In this document: one piece after another, positions 17,477 through 31,779 of the stretch
Numbering within the stretch: position 1 is the first letter of the stretch
How the letters are laid out: each line of letters opens with the position of its first letter
From: Mesostigma viride
Lineage: Eukaryota > Streptophyta > Mesostigmatophyceae > Mesostigmatales > Mesostigmataceae
NCBI GenBank assembly: GCA_009746045.1
Contig: RPFO01001593.1
Span: forward strand, 1 to 45,187
Direction of reading: 5' to 3'
DNA length: 45,187 nt
Translations under genes and position numbers: made by a program
The notes under the pieces: model-generated
Told to the model about the DNA's origin: nothing
The model's database searches: none
Seen by the model: only the letters and a program-made list of their open reading frames with translations

Positions 17477-19317
17477 TCATGGGCTAACATGTACATACAA
17501 TGTGCCAGTCACTTCAGACTGTGACCAGGGTTCATCAACCCATACAGGACCTGGTACTGTGGTCCTGCTGCCTGTGGCACCTTGCATGGTCAGTGCGTCG
17601 GCAGCATTGTCTTTGTCCCTGACGTGGGCTTTAGACTCCAGGTACTTGCATTCCTGTTTTAGCACAATCCAATCCAGGTCCGAGTGAACAGCTAAAGCCG
17701 GATTGGCAAGGAAAGAAATGATAGATTGAGCGTCAGTCAGCAAATGTGCTTTCACTCGATCCTGCAGAACTGCCAGCCTGGTGTTGAAGCCAGACTAGCA
17801 AGTGATTGAGATACCTTGCATGCAAAACAGAAGATACCACAGCCCTGCATTCAGCAACATTGCTACAGTCTCACAGCCTTCCTCTTGTGCAATCTACTGA
17901 ACCAGGAGACTAGTGACTTCTTCCCACCCTTTTTATGCAGGAAAAACAATCCAGCCTCTCTGGCTTGAACCTTGGTAACTACCCTGGACTCCATTGAACT
18001 ATCCATCATGCACGTGATGTGAATGGGAGTAAACAGATCCAGTGAGTGAAGCAGCAAAGGTGGACCGGATCATGCAACAGCTGCTTGATTGCCCGTGCTC
18101 CTACCTCCTGTAGTACCTCATCATCTACCCTGCTCACAAAAGCCAGATGGGGTGCACATGTAGCACATAGCCAGCCTAGCTTGCCTCTAATGGTAGGGCA
18201 CAAGTCAGGGGTGATGTTGACAGGCAGGACATCCAGACAAGACTTAATGTAATCAGCAGAGGCTAGCTGCATGGAACAAACCCAGCCAGCTGCCCTGCTG
18301 CTGCAGCAACTCAAGCATCATGCCACAGAACGTGACTGGCTCCTTGCCCAGCTCTAGCTGTTTGCCAATCTCAAAGCTAGCAGACACCTGAGCTATCCAC
18401 TGCAGCTCTAGGACCTGAGATTATAACTGATCATCCCCATGCCAGACAAACATCATCATACCATCAGGGTGTGGGATGACAAACATGCAAGCAGGGATCA
18501 ATATCATCATAGGTGGCCCCTAGCTTGATCATGAATACCTCCTGTTCAGACAGCCTAAAACTTTTTGGAGCTGACTGCAACCCTTCAACCCCCAGGTTTG
18601 GCCTCAACAAGGGTTGTACAATATCCCTGTGCCACACCTTAGGAGTATTCACCACGTATACCTGACCTCTCCAGACCTGCTGTGCTATGGCAGGGTCCCC
18701 TTTTATATATAAAGGCTTTTTTGATATCTGTGGCTTTACACAATTAATCCTTCCCTGAGTTAAGCTGATGCAAAAACAAGGAAAGCAACACCTTAAGAGA
18801 CGTTTCAATGCTGAATACCAGGAGTATAAAGCTCAGCCTCTGTCAGCTCTGTAGAGCCCCTGAACTCAGTGACACATGGCCTAGCATGGAAAATGGGTGG
18901 TCCCCCATCAGCTTGAGGTTTATGCATGCTTGCACAACAAACTTTAACCTTAGCTTCTTGGCTCCGGCTGATAGCATCAATCGAGGAGTCACAGGTGGTG
19001 TGTGAGTGGGACTACGTGCACCAGGAACCACCCATTCCTCCCTGGCTTTGCAGTAAAAGCCTCCAGCCACTTAAGAAACCCTATCTGCGTCTGGCAGTCC
19101 CGTACAATATCATCATAGGACAGGGGAGACATGGATGCAACATCCCATCGATCTACCAAGCCCAAACGCTGAAGGGTGTAGCTTCTGAGAGTGTATATGA
19201 GGTCCTCCACACATGGTTCCTGACCTGGGAGGTACTTGGGTTAACTGCATGCATAGCAGCATCCAACCCAGTGCTAATCTGGCTCAAAGGGATTTTAAAA
19301 CGATCTAGAGGTACCTG
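17477..19317 (-). pseudogene. copia-type (RVT_2) reverse transcriptase and RNase H relic
   Basis: Read on the minus strand the region keeps the order of a Ty1/copia pol end, with several stops and shifts. Near 18530-18620 there is GVEGLQSAPKSFRL, then LGATYDDIDPCLHV, then a degenerate catalytic block FVWHGDDQL (the usual V or Y before DD is Gly) near 18430-18470, followed by an in-frame TAA. Near 18130-18200 comes IRGKLGWLCATCAPHLAF, the RT thumb signature. Near 17900-18010 MDSSMESRVVTKVQ and further segments look like RNase H, and 17590-17750 ends with TDAQSIISFL and RDKDNAADALT, the RNase H tail. The 18810-19317 stretch is probably the RT N-terminus but too decayed to align by eye. It is cut by satellite DNA at 19318. 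Confidence 0.65.
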
Positions 19318-20565
19318 TCAGGCTCTATTGGGGTCATCATGGCTGGCCTACGTACATGGATGTCAAAGAATACTAAATGTTGAGGATTCAGGCTCCCTTG
19401 GGGTCATCATGGCTGGCCTACGTACATGGACGTCAAAGAATAATTCATGTTGAGGATTCAGGCTCCCTTGGGGTCATCATGGCTGGCCTACGTACATGGA
19501 TGTCAAAGAACAATTCATGTTGAGGATTCAGGCTCCCTTGGGGTCATCATGGCTGGCCTATGTACATGGATGTCAAAGAATAATTCATGTTGAGGATTCA
19601 GGCTCCCTTGGGGTCATCATGGCTGGCCTACGTACATGGATGTCAAAGAATATTTCATGTTGAGGATTGAGGCTCCCTTGGGGTCATCATGGCTGGCATA
19701 CGTACATGGATGTCAAAGAATACTAAATGTTGAGGATTCAGGCTCCCTTGGGGTCATCATGGCTGGCCTACGTACATGGATGTCAAAGAATAATTCATGT
19801 TGAGGATTTAGGCATTCTTGCTGTCATCATGGCTGGCCTACGTACATGGATGTCAAAGAATATTTCATGTTGAGGATTCAGGCTCCCTTGGGGTCATCAT
19901 GGCTGGCCTACATACATGGATGTCAAAGAATCAGTTATGTTGAGGATTCAGGCTCTGTTGGTGTCATCATGGCTGGCCTACGTACATGGCCGATGTCAAA
20001 GAATAATAAATGTTGAGGATTCAGGCTCCATCGGTGTCATCATGGCTGGCCTACGTACATGGATGTCAAAGAATAATTGATGTTGAGGATTCAGGCTCCC
20101 TTGGGGTCATCATGGCTGGCCTGCGTACTGGTACATGGATGTCGAAGAATAGTAAATGATGGGGATTCAGGCTCCCTTGGGGTCATCATGGCTGCGGCGT
20201 ACGAACATGGATGTCAAAGAATAATTGATGTTGAGGATTCAGGCTCCCTTGGGGTCATCATGGCTGGCCTACGTACATAGCGCGGATGTCAAAGAATAAT
20301 TAATGTTGAGGATTCAGGCTCCATTGGGGTCATCATGGCTGGCCGGCCTACGTATTTGGATGTCAAAGAATAATTGATGTTGAGGATTCAGGCTCCCTTG
20401 GGGTCATCATGGCTGGCCTGCGTACTGGTACACGGATGTCAAAGAATAGTAAATGATGAGGATTCAGGCTCCATTGGGGTCATCATGGCTGGCCTACGTA
20501 CATGGATGTCAAAGAATAATAAATGATGAGGATTCAGGCTCCTTTGGGGTCATCATTAAAATTAA
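19318..20565 (+). repeat. 70-bp satellite array, about 18 units
   Basis: Period exactly 70 bp in the regular part (for example 19451, 19521, 19591): core TGAGGATTCAGGCTCCCTTG, GGGTCATCATGGCTGGCCTA, CGTACATGGATGTCAAAGAA and a variable TAATTCATGT joint. Later units have short insertions (CTGGTACATGG near 20127). The unit is not a multiple of three and gives no long frame. It includes a TACGTA palindrome and a GGCTGGCC near-palindrome. It is in the opposite orientation to the block at 14953. Confidence 0.95.
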
Positions 20566-22487
20566 ATTAAATCAAGGGGACTCGGCGCGGCGAATATTTT
20601 CCGCGCCAAAAAAATTCCGCGGTACCCTCCGTACCGTGAAAAGTGGGTGCACGGTGCGCGCACCCCTTGCGGAAGTGGCCATGGCGACTGCTTTTAGACG
20701 AAACGTGACAAATCTGGCTCGCGGAAAGCAGAAAAAATGCTCGATTGTTGGAGAAAATTAGCTACTGATTCTAATTTATGGTGGGATGGTTGCGATCTAT
20801 AATGTCGCGGGCTTTTTTTCTTTGCCATCGGCAGGGGGGGTCCGGCCTGAATTTCTGTCGGGATGAATAAAGTATAATGGATGCCTGCCGGTTTGATTGT
20901 CGATTGTTGCCAGTTTTGATGGTCGTAAGGAAAGCTAGTTTAATGATGTTTCTAAGGCCGTAAAAATTCCCGCTGCTATCTTTACCTTTCCCGTCATTTT
21001 GCGGTAAGATAACATTAGGCCTGCGCGATGTGTGCCCAACCTCTCCATGAAAGGGTGGCCTTTCTTGCGCGCCTGGGCACAAATAAATGCCCGTTATGGT
21101 ACGTTCTTGTATTAAACGTCTTAATCTAGCGTTTTCCTGCTTTCTTAGCTCGTTGAGCGTAAGCTTTTTGCCTTCTTTCCGGCCAGATGCTGCCAGGAAG
21201 TTGCGGGTCCTGGCGCTGCATCGCTGGATTCCTGGATGTCTTTTAGCAAGTTCGTCTGTGACGTGGCTGGCTTTCTGCAGCGCGTGGCACGCAACCTGTC
21301 GGGAAGGTGTAATGCTTTTATTTCCATGCTTCTCTGAAATTTCTTTTGCTTTATAGACAGTTGTGTTCGAGGAAATTCACGCGGTCTTCCTAAGCAGCGG
21401 CATCATTTTCCCCAGACACTGACGAGCTGGCACCTGTCTCCTAAAGAAAGTGGCTCGTGCTTGTTAGAAAGGAGGCAGTGTGCATTTTGCGGGACACAAT
21501 GCTTTGGTGGCACATGCGTCAGGTAGGTTGTTCCAATGGTCTCTTCACCTTTCCCACTGAGTAAATGATAGCCTTTGTCATGCTAACCAGAGCAGCTAGC
21601 CACAGGTTGGCTGGATAAAAAGTCAGCTTATTTTCTCTTTATATACTGCGTGTGTGGTCCTCCACATGTCCGGCTTGTTGGGCATTTTGGAAGAGGGTTT
21701 TTAATGTGTTGTTGGGTGGAACAACTTGGTTGTTGGCACAAAATCACACATTATTAGCCTGAGATAGGCATGACATATGCTGCTCAGGCGTGTCGTCCTA
21801 CCAGCCTTACTGTTAAGGGTAGACTCACAAGGCTGGCTGTGACGATGGAGGGGTGGGGCGTATGACGCTCCGGACATCCTCCTCACACTCTGTGATCAAA
21901 GTGGGCATGTTTTTGGGTGTCTAGGGTAGCAAAACAGATGTCATTTTGGCTCAGCACTAGCTCAATTCTCTTTTAGCGTCTACCCAGGTGGCATCACAGG
22001 AAAATCAATAACTTGAGCTACGCTTGTCAGAATGAGCTCAAACTTTGGGGTTGTGTTTCCCCCCACTCAGTGGAATTTAAAATGTATGGATGACACAATC
22101 TGATGTGTTAATGATTTGATTTATTTTTTTTGGCTCAAAAAAGTACCCATTTTGCGGGAAAATTAATAACTCAAACAAATGTGACCATTTTGGCCATGTA
22201 AATAGCCCAGCTTTTAAAAAAGTGGGGGAGCTTTGCAGAAATGTATGGGCAGGTCATTTGGATAAGTGGTTTGTCTTGGGCAAAATATGTCATAAATAGC
22301 GTCTTTTTCTATTTTTAGCTCGCCACCGGTGCGTGGTTGGGGGTAGTACCCCCAACAAGTGGTGGCATGAATGTCCAAACATCATATTTATGGTTCTCAA
22401 TCATCACTAGATGGTTCCCAAGTGCATTGGAACTGATATTCATTAAAGTCAGTTTTTCAGGCTTTTGCATGGACGTGCGAGTCCCCT
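20566..22487. other. no gene recognised; GC-rich hairpin and AT-rich stretches
   Basis: A GC-rich segment at 20577-20690 contains GGCGCGG and CCGCGCC arms around an AT core and a GCGCGCACC motif, related to sequence at 28562-28680 in inverse orientation. Frames at 20771-21356 carry no known domain. The region 21900-22480 is AT-rich and repeats phrases such as CATTTTGG and AATAACT. Nothing further can be supported. Confidence 0.35.
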
Positions 22488-22612
22488 TAAATTAAAGTAA
22501 ATTATAACATGACTCCGTTGGGAGATCATGTAGCACATATTCCCGTGGATGCATGGAGGGGGGGGCAAAGCCGCGAAACCGAACTAATCTAACTCTAAGC
22601 TAATCTAATCGA
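22488..22612 (-). mobile_element. short 5'-truncated LINE 3' end (minus strand)
   Basis: Read on the minus strand it ends GGAATATGTGCTACATGATCTCCCAACGGAGTCATGTTATAAT plus a TTTAA-type tail, the same terminus as the LINE at 38967-39875. The upstream 60 bp also match that copy's 3' untranslated region (GATTAGCTTAGAGTTAG and similar). It interrupts satellite DNA. Confidence 0.7.
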
Positions 22613-23119
22613 GGGGTCATCATGGCTGGCCTATACGTACATGGATGTCAAAGAATAAATTATGTTGAGGATTCAGGCATTCTTGTTGTCATCATCGCCC
22701 GCCTACGTACATGGATGTCAAAGAATAATTCATGTTGAGGATTCAGGCTCCCTTGGGGTCATCATGGCTGGCCTACGTACATGGATGTCAAAGAATATTT
22801 CATGTTGAGGATTCAGGCTCCCTTGGGGTCATCATGGCTGGCCTACGTACATGGATGTCTAAGAATTCATAATAAATGTTGAGGATTCAGGCTCTGTTGG
22901 TGTCATCATGGCTGCCTACATACATGGCCGATGTCAAGGAATAATAAATGTTGATCGAGGATTGAGGCTCTGTTGGGGTCATTATCAGTGGCTGCATGGC
23001 CTACGTACATGGATGTCAAAGAATAATTTATGTTGAGGATTCAGGCATTCTTGCTGTCATAATGGCTGGCCTACGTATATGGATGTCAAAGAATATTCAA
23101 TAATGAGGATTCAGGATCC
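22613..23119 (+). repeat. 70-bp satellite, about seven units
   Basis: Same unit and orientation as 19318-20565, with more variation (for example GGCATTCTTGTTGTCATCAT in place of GGCTCCCTTGGGGTCATCAT). Confidence 0.9.
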
Positions 23120-23330
23120 TTATTAAGAGACACGCGACTGCGTCACATGATCGAGCAAAAGCCCTCAGTGGGAGGGGAACATGAAATGGAATGGTGTAAG
23201 CTATCATCTAGGTCCTAGTTACAGGGGTGTGGGCACCATGGCCCGAATCGCTATGAATGCCATACTTGGTCACACGCGGAGCCCCCACAGGCTTGGGGGT
23301 GGTCTCCTTCATCACTACTTAAGTTGCCAA
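23120..23330 (-). mobile_element. LINE ORF2 3'-end fragment (minus strand)
   Basis: On the minus strand the stretch AGTAGTGATGAAGGAGACCACCCCCAAG...GGCTCCGCGTGTGACC...TATGGCATTCATAGCGATTCGGGCC matches the LINE copy at 38296-38390. It is inserted in satellite DNA and has no intact frame. Confidence 0.6.
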
Positions 23331-23589
23331 AGAATAGTAAATGATGAGGATTCAGGATCCCTTGGGGTCATCATGGCTGGCGTACGAACATGGATGTCAA
23401 AGAATAATTTATGTTGAGGATTCAGGCTCCATTGGGGTCATCATGGCTGGCCTATGTACATGGATGTCAAAGAATAATTAATGTTGAGGATTCAGGCTCC
23501 TTTTGGTGTCATCATGGCTGGCCTACGTACATGGATGTCAAAAAATAGTAAATGATGAGGATTCAGGCTCCATTGGGGTCATCATTCAT
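23331..23589 (+). repeat. 70-bp satellite, about four units
   Basis: Continuation of the satellite after the LINE fragment, same orientation as 19318-20565. Confidence 0.9.
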
Positions 23590-24002
23590 TAATTAATTAA
23601 TTAGACTCGTGCTCCCGTTGGGGAGTCACGGAGCATTAACCCCGATGGATGGATGGATGGGTGCAAACAGTCCTACCGGTCTATAATCTATCTACGTACG
23701 TCTACGTACGTAGATAGTGACAGTGTATGTATAGTGACTATAAATATACTATAAATCACTGTCTACGTACACTGTCTACGTACATCAGCTACCTACGACA
23801 TCTATCTAACAGCATTCTAACTACAACATCTATCTAGACAGCCGCACGCTGCCCTAGGGGAGCTGTCTGGCGTGCCTCCCACGGGATTGCACACGCGGGC
23901 GCTTCCCCACTGGGGGGGGCTCGTTGTCCTCTATGACCTGGGCCCACTTGGCCTTGTCCATCATCTTCTTCCAAATCACGGAGAGGCCTAGGCACCCCAT
24001 CA
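23590..24002 (-). mobile_element. LINE ORF2 C-terminus and 3' UTR, TTAA tail (minus strand)
   Basis: On the minus strand a frame from about 24000 to the TAG at 23854-23856 reads GLSVIWKKMMDKAKWAQVI, then PPPVGKRPRVQSRGR. This is the C-terminal end also seen in the copies at 38200 (LSVIWRQMVRKDRWQVVM) and 39620 (LSLLWTAMQNKTRWQKIV). The 3' UTR follows, rich in TCTACGTACG palindromes, then CTCCCCAACGGGAGC and a tail of TTAA repeats. It represents a sister subfamily, inserted into the satellite. Confidence 0.7.
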
Positions 24003-24302
24003 TGGGGTCATCATGGCTGGCCTACTACGTACATGGATGCACGTCAAAGAATAAATTATGTTGAGGATTCAGGCATTCTTGTTGTCATCATGGCTGGCCT
24101 ACGTATACATGGATGTCAAAGAAAATTAAATGATGAGGATTCAGGCTTGACTTATGACCCCAAGGGACCCTTGGGGTCATCATGGCTGGCCTATGTACAT
24201 AGATGTCAAAGAATAATTGATGTTGAGGATTCAGGATCCATTTGTGTCATCATGGCTGGCCTACGCACATGGATGTCAAAGAATAATTTATGTTGAGGAT
24301 TC
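24003..24302 (+). repeat. 70-bp satellite, about four units
   Basis: Same satellite, with small insertions (TACTACGTACATGGATGCACG near 24025). It contains an internal palindromic duplication CCCCAAGGGACCCTTGGGG near 24157-24175. Confidence 0.9.
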
Positions 24303-24830
24303 TGGCCACAAGCCCTGGCAGGCGACCCCCCCCCCCCCCGCGGCCCCAGCGACTCCAGACGCCCCAGCTTAGGGGAATACAGCAGTAGTAGTGTAGAATA
24401 GATAGACCGTGGCCATGTACATGTACGCCTCCTAGAGGCCTGCACTATCCCAGCTAAGCCACGCGCTTTATTTAATCATGTACATGTGTGCCTATGATGT
24501 GCCACACTCCAGATGATGCCTAGTTTTATTTAGTTATGCTGTGCCCATGCAGAGAGCTGCTCTCTGCTGAGATGTCACGCTCTAGCTTTTGTATAGCTAT
24601 GATGATCTTCCCCCCCGTGCCAGGATCCCCCCCTCAGGCGGGTTGAACCTGAGACAGCATGGTGGTGCCGGTGCCCTGGTGCACCTAGAGCAAAGCTAGG
24701 TCGTTTACATTCCCACCCTTGCAGGATGTAGCTTAGAATGTATGATAGGCCATATGCCCCTTCTCTGGGCTATGTGCTACATATACTCCCAACGGAGTTA
24801 TGTTCCTAATTAATTAATTAATTAATTCTG
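24303..24830 (+). mobile_element. truncated copy of the ORF1-only LINE, TTAA tail
   Basis: Begins in the last codons of ORF1 (CACAAGCCCTGGCAGG, encoding HKPWQ as in the full copy at 35742-37114), then continues with the same 3' UTR: GTAGTGTAGA, CTCTGCTGAGATG, GGGCTATGTGCTACATATAC, TCCCAACGGAGTTATGT and a (TAAT)n tail at 24810-24830. As in the longer copy, the ORF1 end is followed directly by UTR, with no reverse transcriptase. Confidence 0.75.
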
Positions 24831-24995
24831 GCATTCTTGTTGTCATCATGGCTGGCCTACGTATATGGATGTCAAAGAATATTCAATAATGAGGATTCAG
24901 GCTCCATTGGGCTCATCATGGCTGGCCTATGTACATTGATGTCAAAGAAAAATAAATGTTGAGGATTCAGGCTCCATTGGGGTCATCATGGCTGG
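24831..24995 (+). repeat. 70-bp satellite, about two units
   Basis: Last satellite block in this orientation, following directly after the LINE tail. Confidence 0.85.
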
Positions 24996-25574
24996 TGTAT
25001 CAAGGAGACAACCAGCGCAGGCCAGAAATCGGGAGAATCCGGACCATGGTAGCTCGAGCCTAAGTAAGTAAGTAAGTACTTGCGTGTCATGCGCAAAGGC
25101 ATGCCACGGAGTACTACGCTAATCTCATTAGAAAAATAATTACACAAAAGTTTAGACAAATATCGTCTGCATCATCCCCCAACCGTTAAGCACTAGATGG
25201 GGATGTAATCCTCATCCGAGCTGTCCTCTACTGTAATGGCAGACGAGGCGGTAGTGTAGCGGCTATCCTCAGGACCAATAACCTCCACCTGCGGACTTCT
25301 CGCAGCCTGCCGTTATCTTGTCCGCGTGTTCGAGTCGTTCAGGATGATGAAGATGAATGGTGATGGAAATGTGTATCCTTGTGCATTGAAATTATGGCTG
25401 GCTTACGTGTAGAGCGACTAGATGACCTAGACGGTGGGGCCGGAAACAGCATGCTTGATCAGGGCGTGTGTTTCGAGCCTAACTGGCCGGGAGTGTCTAG
25501 TGGTGAGCACCATACGCGTATATACACGGACGTCAAAGAATAAGAAATGATGAGATAAGCTATGGTGCATGATG
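24996..25574. other. no gene recognised
   Basis: Contains a (TAAG)n run near 25061-25078 and a partial satellite unit near 25525-25553 (GGACGTCAAAGAATAAGAAATGATGAG). No coding domain is visible. Confidence 0.4.
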
Positions 25575-28560
<2,986 letters not shown>

Positions 28561-28703
28561 ATCGCCATGGTGGCCAAGCTCCGCTAGCTATTATGGGTGC
28601 GCGGCTGCGCGCACCGTGCACCACTTTCTTACGGTACGGACGCCTGCCGCGAATCTTTTCGGCTCCAGCAAGCTCGCGCCTGGACCCGGTGGACCGTCAA
28701 CTC

Positions 28704-28755
28704 ATATATTTACCGCTACCTACGGTAAATATATACCGCATGCGCGGTACCGTGC
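28704..28755. repeat. palindrome cluster
   Basis: ATATATTTACCG (28704-28715) and CGGTAAATATAT (28723-28734) form a perfect 12-bp stem with a 7-base loop. ACCGCATGCGCGGT follows directly and is itself self-complementary in its arms. Could be a transposon terminus or cruciform site. Confidence 0.7.
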
Positions 28756-28859
28756 GGCATATACTTATTACCTCAGAATTACCGCAGAATTACCGCTAAT
28801 GTACAATCATGTTGTCTGGGCCGTGAGTCCCAACGGCAAAGCCGGGGCGTCCGTCCAGG

Positions 28860-28966
28860 TACAGTCATACTCGCGTTAAGTTACAATCGCTGCCAAAAAC
28901 TGGGCGTCGTAACTTAACGTTGGTACGTTACCTTAAGAATCGTAACTTAACGCTGGTATGACTGTA
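28860..28966. mobile_element. Tc1/mariner-type MITE with TA duplication
   Basis: A 103-bp element (28862-28964) begins CAGTCATACTCGCGTTAAGTTAC and ends with the complement GTAACTTAACGCTGGTATGACTG, with two mismatches in 22. It is flanked by TA on each side (28860-28861 and 28965-28966). CAGT termini and TA duplication fit Tc1/mariner. The phrase GTAACTTAACG also recurs internally near 28909. No coding capacity. Confidence 0.75.
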
Positions 28967-29350
28967 AGGTTGTTGCTGCTGTTGCTGTTGTTGTTGTTGT
29001 TGTTGGTGAAAGCTCCAATGCGCATTGGCCGTCGGTAGTTGAATTACTTGAATCCATTACTGCACATTTGCCGTCGGTAGTTGGAAATAATACTACGGAC
29101 AACCGGCGCGGCAATACACGCAACTCAACCCAACTCAATTGGCCGTCGGATCTTACACCGAGGAAAACATGCGCGAGTGACAATCGGGCCACGGGCAAAA
29201 CGGGCAACCACCCAAAAATTTGAAAAAAACGCTACTGATGCAAGACTGATGGTTGATAGAGCGCTCGCGTTTCATTCTCGGCGTCACATTGCAAGATGCG
29301 TGGCGGGCGGCAAGGTAACTTCACGGCTCTTGTTTGGTTCACGCGCATTT

Positions 29351-30010
29351 CTAGGTTCCGGGTTATTATTGTCGCCACTGTTGTAAGCTGTACCTTGCTT
29401 TGTTCGAGACCTAAGCATCCCATTCTGGGCGTTTGCTCCGTTGCATGTCCTCCCTCGTTGACCTGTCCATTGGTTGCCGCATGCGCGTTGTTCCTTGATG
29501 CTTGCTTTTTCTTGTTTCCTACCCGTGCAATGCAGCTCACCTGTGCTCGTCGATAACGAAAGCTTGGGCGGATTGTAGTCTTGCCCGAACTCGGGGGAAA
29601 GCACGAGGTAATTTCCATGCAGAGCTGGAAATTTGCGAGGGTCTTTTTTGCGTGCAGGATGCATGCCAGGTTCTTTTAGGTTCTGGGTTATGATTCTCGC
29701 CACTGTTGTGAGGTAGACCTTGCTTTTTTCGAGACCTAGCATCTTATTGTGGGTGTTTGCCCCGTCGTCTGTCCCCCCTCGTTGACCTGTAAGTTGGTTG
29801 ACGCATCGCCTTCTTCCTTGTTGCCTGCTTATTCTCAGGCTTATTTCCTACCTTCTTATTTCCCGTGCGATGCAGCACGTCACACCAATTGTCATCGTTA
29901 ACGGAAGCTTCAGCGTCAGTGTAGTCGCGCCCAAACACGGGGAAAGTGCGAGGCAATTTTCATGCAGTGCTAGAAATTCGTGAGAGCCTATTTTTGCCAG
30001 TATGCCAGGC
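29351..30010. repeat. tandem duplication of about 330 bp, two diverged copies
   Basis: Copy 1 (about 29351-29672) and copy 2 (about 29677-30010) share TTCTAGGTTC/TTTAGGTTCT starts, CGCCACTGTTGT, TTCGAGACCTA, CCTCGTTGACCTGT, GTGC(A/G)ATGCAGC, CGGGGGAAAG-type and ATGCCAGG ends in the same order. Differences and small indels show an old duplication. Frames in both directions have no domain. Confidence 0.75.
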
Positions 30011-30484
30011 TACCCGGCGGGGCCCGGCGCGGATTCCTCCTGTAGTTCCCCTGTCATCCTGGCCGTGGGACAACATGTTGAAGCTCTTGTTTTCTATTTA
30101 TTGTCCACATTGTACATATTACCTTTTCACATTAATTATGTTAGCTTGCATGATGGTGTTTTCTCTTGCGAATGACCATGTTCTGACCTGGCAATTGGGT
30201 TGGATGTCGTGGGTGTTTTTCTGGTATCTGCCGTGAACAGTCTCACGACTTCAGTGGACTCCTCAACTAATAGGATGGGAGGAGCCGCCGTTTTACCCTC
30301 AAGGTACCGTGGTTCCCATACCCACCTTCATGCCATCATCACCCGCTTCATGCGACCATTACCGTTATTATGCATTTACCTTTGTCATCACTCAACCACC
30401 GTAACCAAGCATGACATCACCGTTTTCATTCATCATGGCACCATTATTACCCTAAATCATGCCATGACCACCATGATCAGGCCG

Positions 30485-30592
30485 CCATCATCATGCCACC
30501 CCCAACCCCCATGCCACCCCGCCCCCCATGCCACCCCCACCCCCAAGCCACCCCCAACCCCCATGCCACCCCCACCCCCCATGCCGTCCCCA
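30485..30592. repeat. C-rich minisatellite with core CCACCCCCAACCCCCATG
   Basis: About seven short units of CCCCCATGCCACCC variants. Strongly strand-biased (almost no G apart from ATG). Confidence 0.8.
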
Positions 30593-30908
30593 CGCTCTTC
30601 ATACTTTCAATGCTACCACCGCCATCATCACAACCTTCAAAGTTCACAACCAATAGTAACTCAAAAAACATCAACCTCAATAGCATATTTTCGTTGGTTT
30701 CATCAATATGCATCCTGTGGACCACTGCAACCTCCAAAGCTATAGCAAAAAATGCTTTTGTTAGTGGGCAGAACATGCATCAAAGAAACATGGTCCCATG
30801 CAACCTTTAAAGGAGCGTTAATTTTCTTATTTATTTAATAAAAGTATTAAAAGTTTTCCCAAGAACTTTCCAAAATTTTTAATTTTTAAATTTTTTTGAA
30901 AAATAACT

Positions 30909-31560
30909 TTTTTTTTTTTTTTTTTTTTTTTTCCCTCCTAGGCAGGTAGTTAGAAAAGAAACGCCGGCCGGCGCAACTTGGAGGGATTTCTTCAGAAACA
31001 GGTAGCAGGAAATGAGCGCCTGTTTGTTTCTCGATTTTTTAAAAATATAATTTTCAAAAAAAATTTCAAAAATTTGCAAAATTTTTTTTTCAATATTTTG
31101 AAAGGTAGGTAGGTAGGTAGGTAGGTAGGAAAGAAGCGCCGGCCGGCGCAACTTGGAGGGATTTCTTCAGAAACAGGTAGGAAATGAGCGCCTGTTTGTT
31201 TTTCAATGTTTTAAAAATAAAATTTTCAAAAAAAAATTTCCAATTTTTTTTTTCAATTTTTTAAATGGTAGGTAGGTAGGTAGGTAGGTAGGAAAGAAGC
31301 GCCGGCCGGCGCAACTTGGAGGGATTTCTTCAGAAACAGGTAGGAAATGAGCGGCTGTTTGTTTTTCGATGTTTTAAAAATAAAATTTTCAAAAAAAATT
31401 TCCAATTTTTTTTTTCAATTTTTTAAATGGTAGGTAGGTAGGTAGGTAGGTAGGTAGGTAGGTAGGTAGGTAGGTAGGTAGGTAGGTAGGTAGGTAGGTA
31501 GGTAGGTAGGTAGGTAGGTAGGTAGGTAGGTAGGTAGGTAGGTAGGTAGGAAAGAAGCGC
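30909..31560. repeat. tandem unit of about 165-175 bp with a long TAGG expansion
   Basis: The phrase GCGCCGGCCGGCGCAACTTG recurs near 30962, 31136, 31300 and 31558, each followed by TTCTTCAGAAACAGGTAG, GAAATGAGCG, an A/T-rich segment and a TAGG run. The TAGG run expands from about 5 copies to about 30 at 31429-31550. A poly-T of about 24 lies at 30909-30932. A further diverged unit occurs at 32380-32500. Confidence 0.85.
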
Positions 31561-31779
31561 CGGCCGGCGCAACTTGGAAGCGATTACTTCCAAAACAGGA
31601 AGAAATAAATTGCCTAATTTTTTGTGTGTGTTAAGTTTGTTCGACTTTCTTTTTAATTTTTTTTTTAAAGGTGGGGAAGAAGCGCCTGCCGTCGCAACCT
31701 TCCTAGGATTCATTACTTCCAAATCAAGTAGGAAAGAAGCGCCTGCCGTTGCAGCCTTCCAAGGAGTGATTACTTCCGA

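Noticed and set aside
19318-20565. CRISPR-like array
   Set aside because: The 70-bp units are contiguous with no unique spacers, and the context is eukaryotic. It is a satellite.
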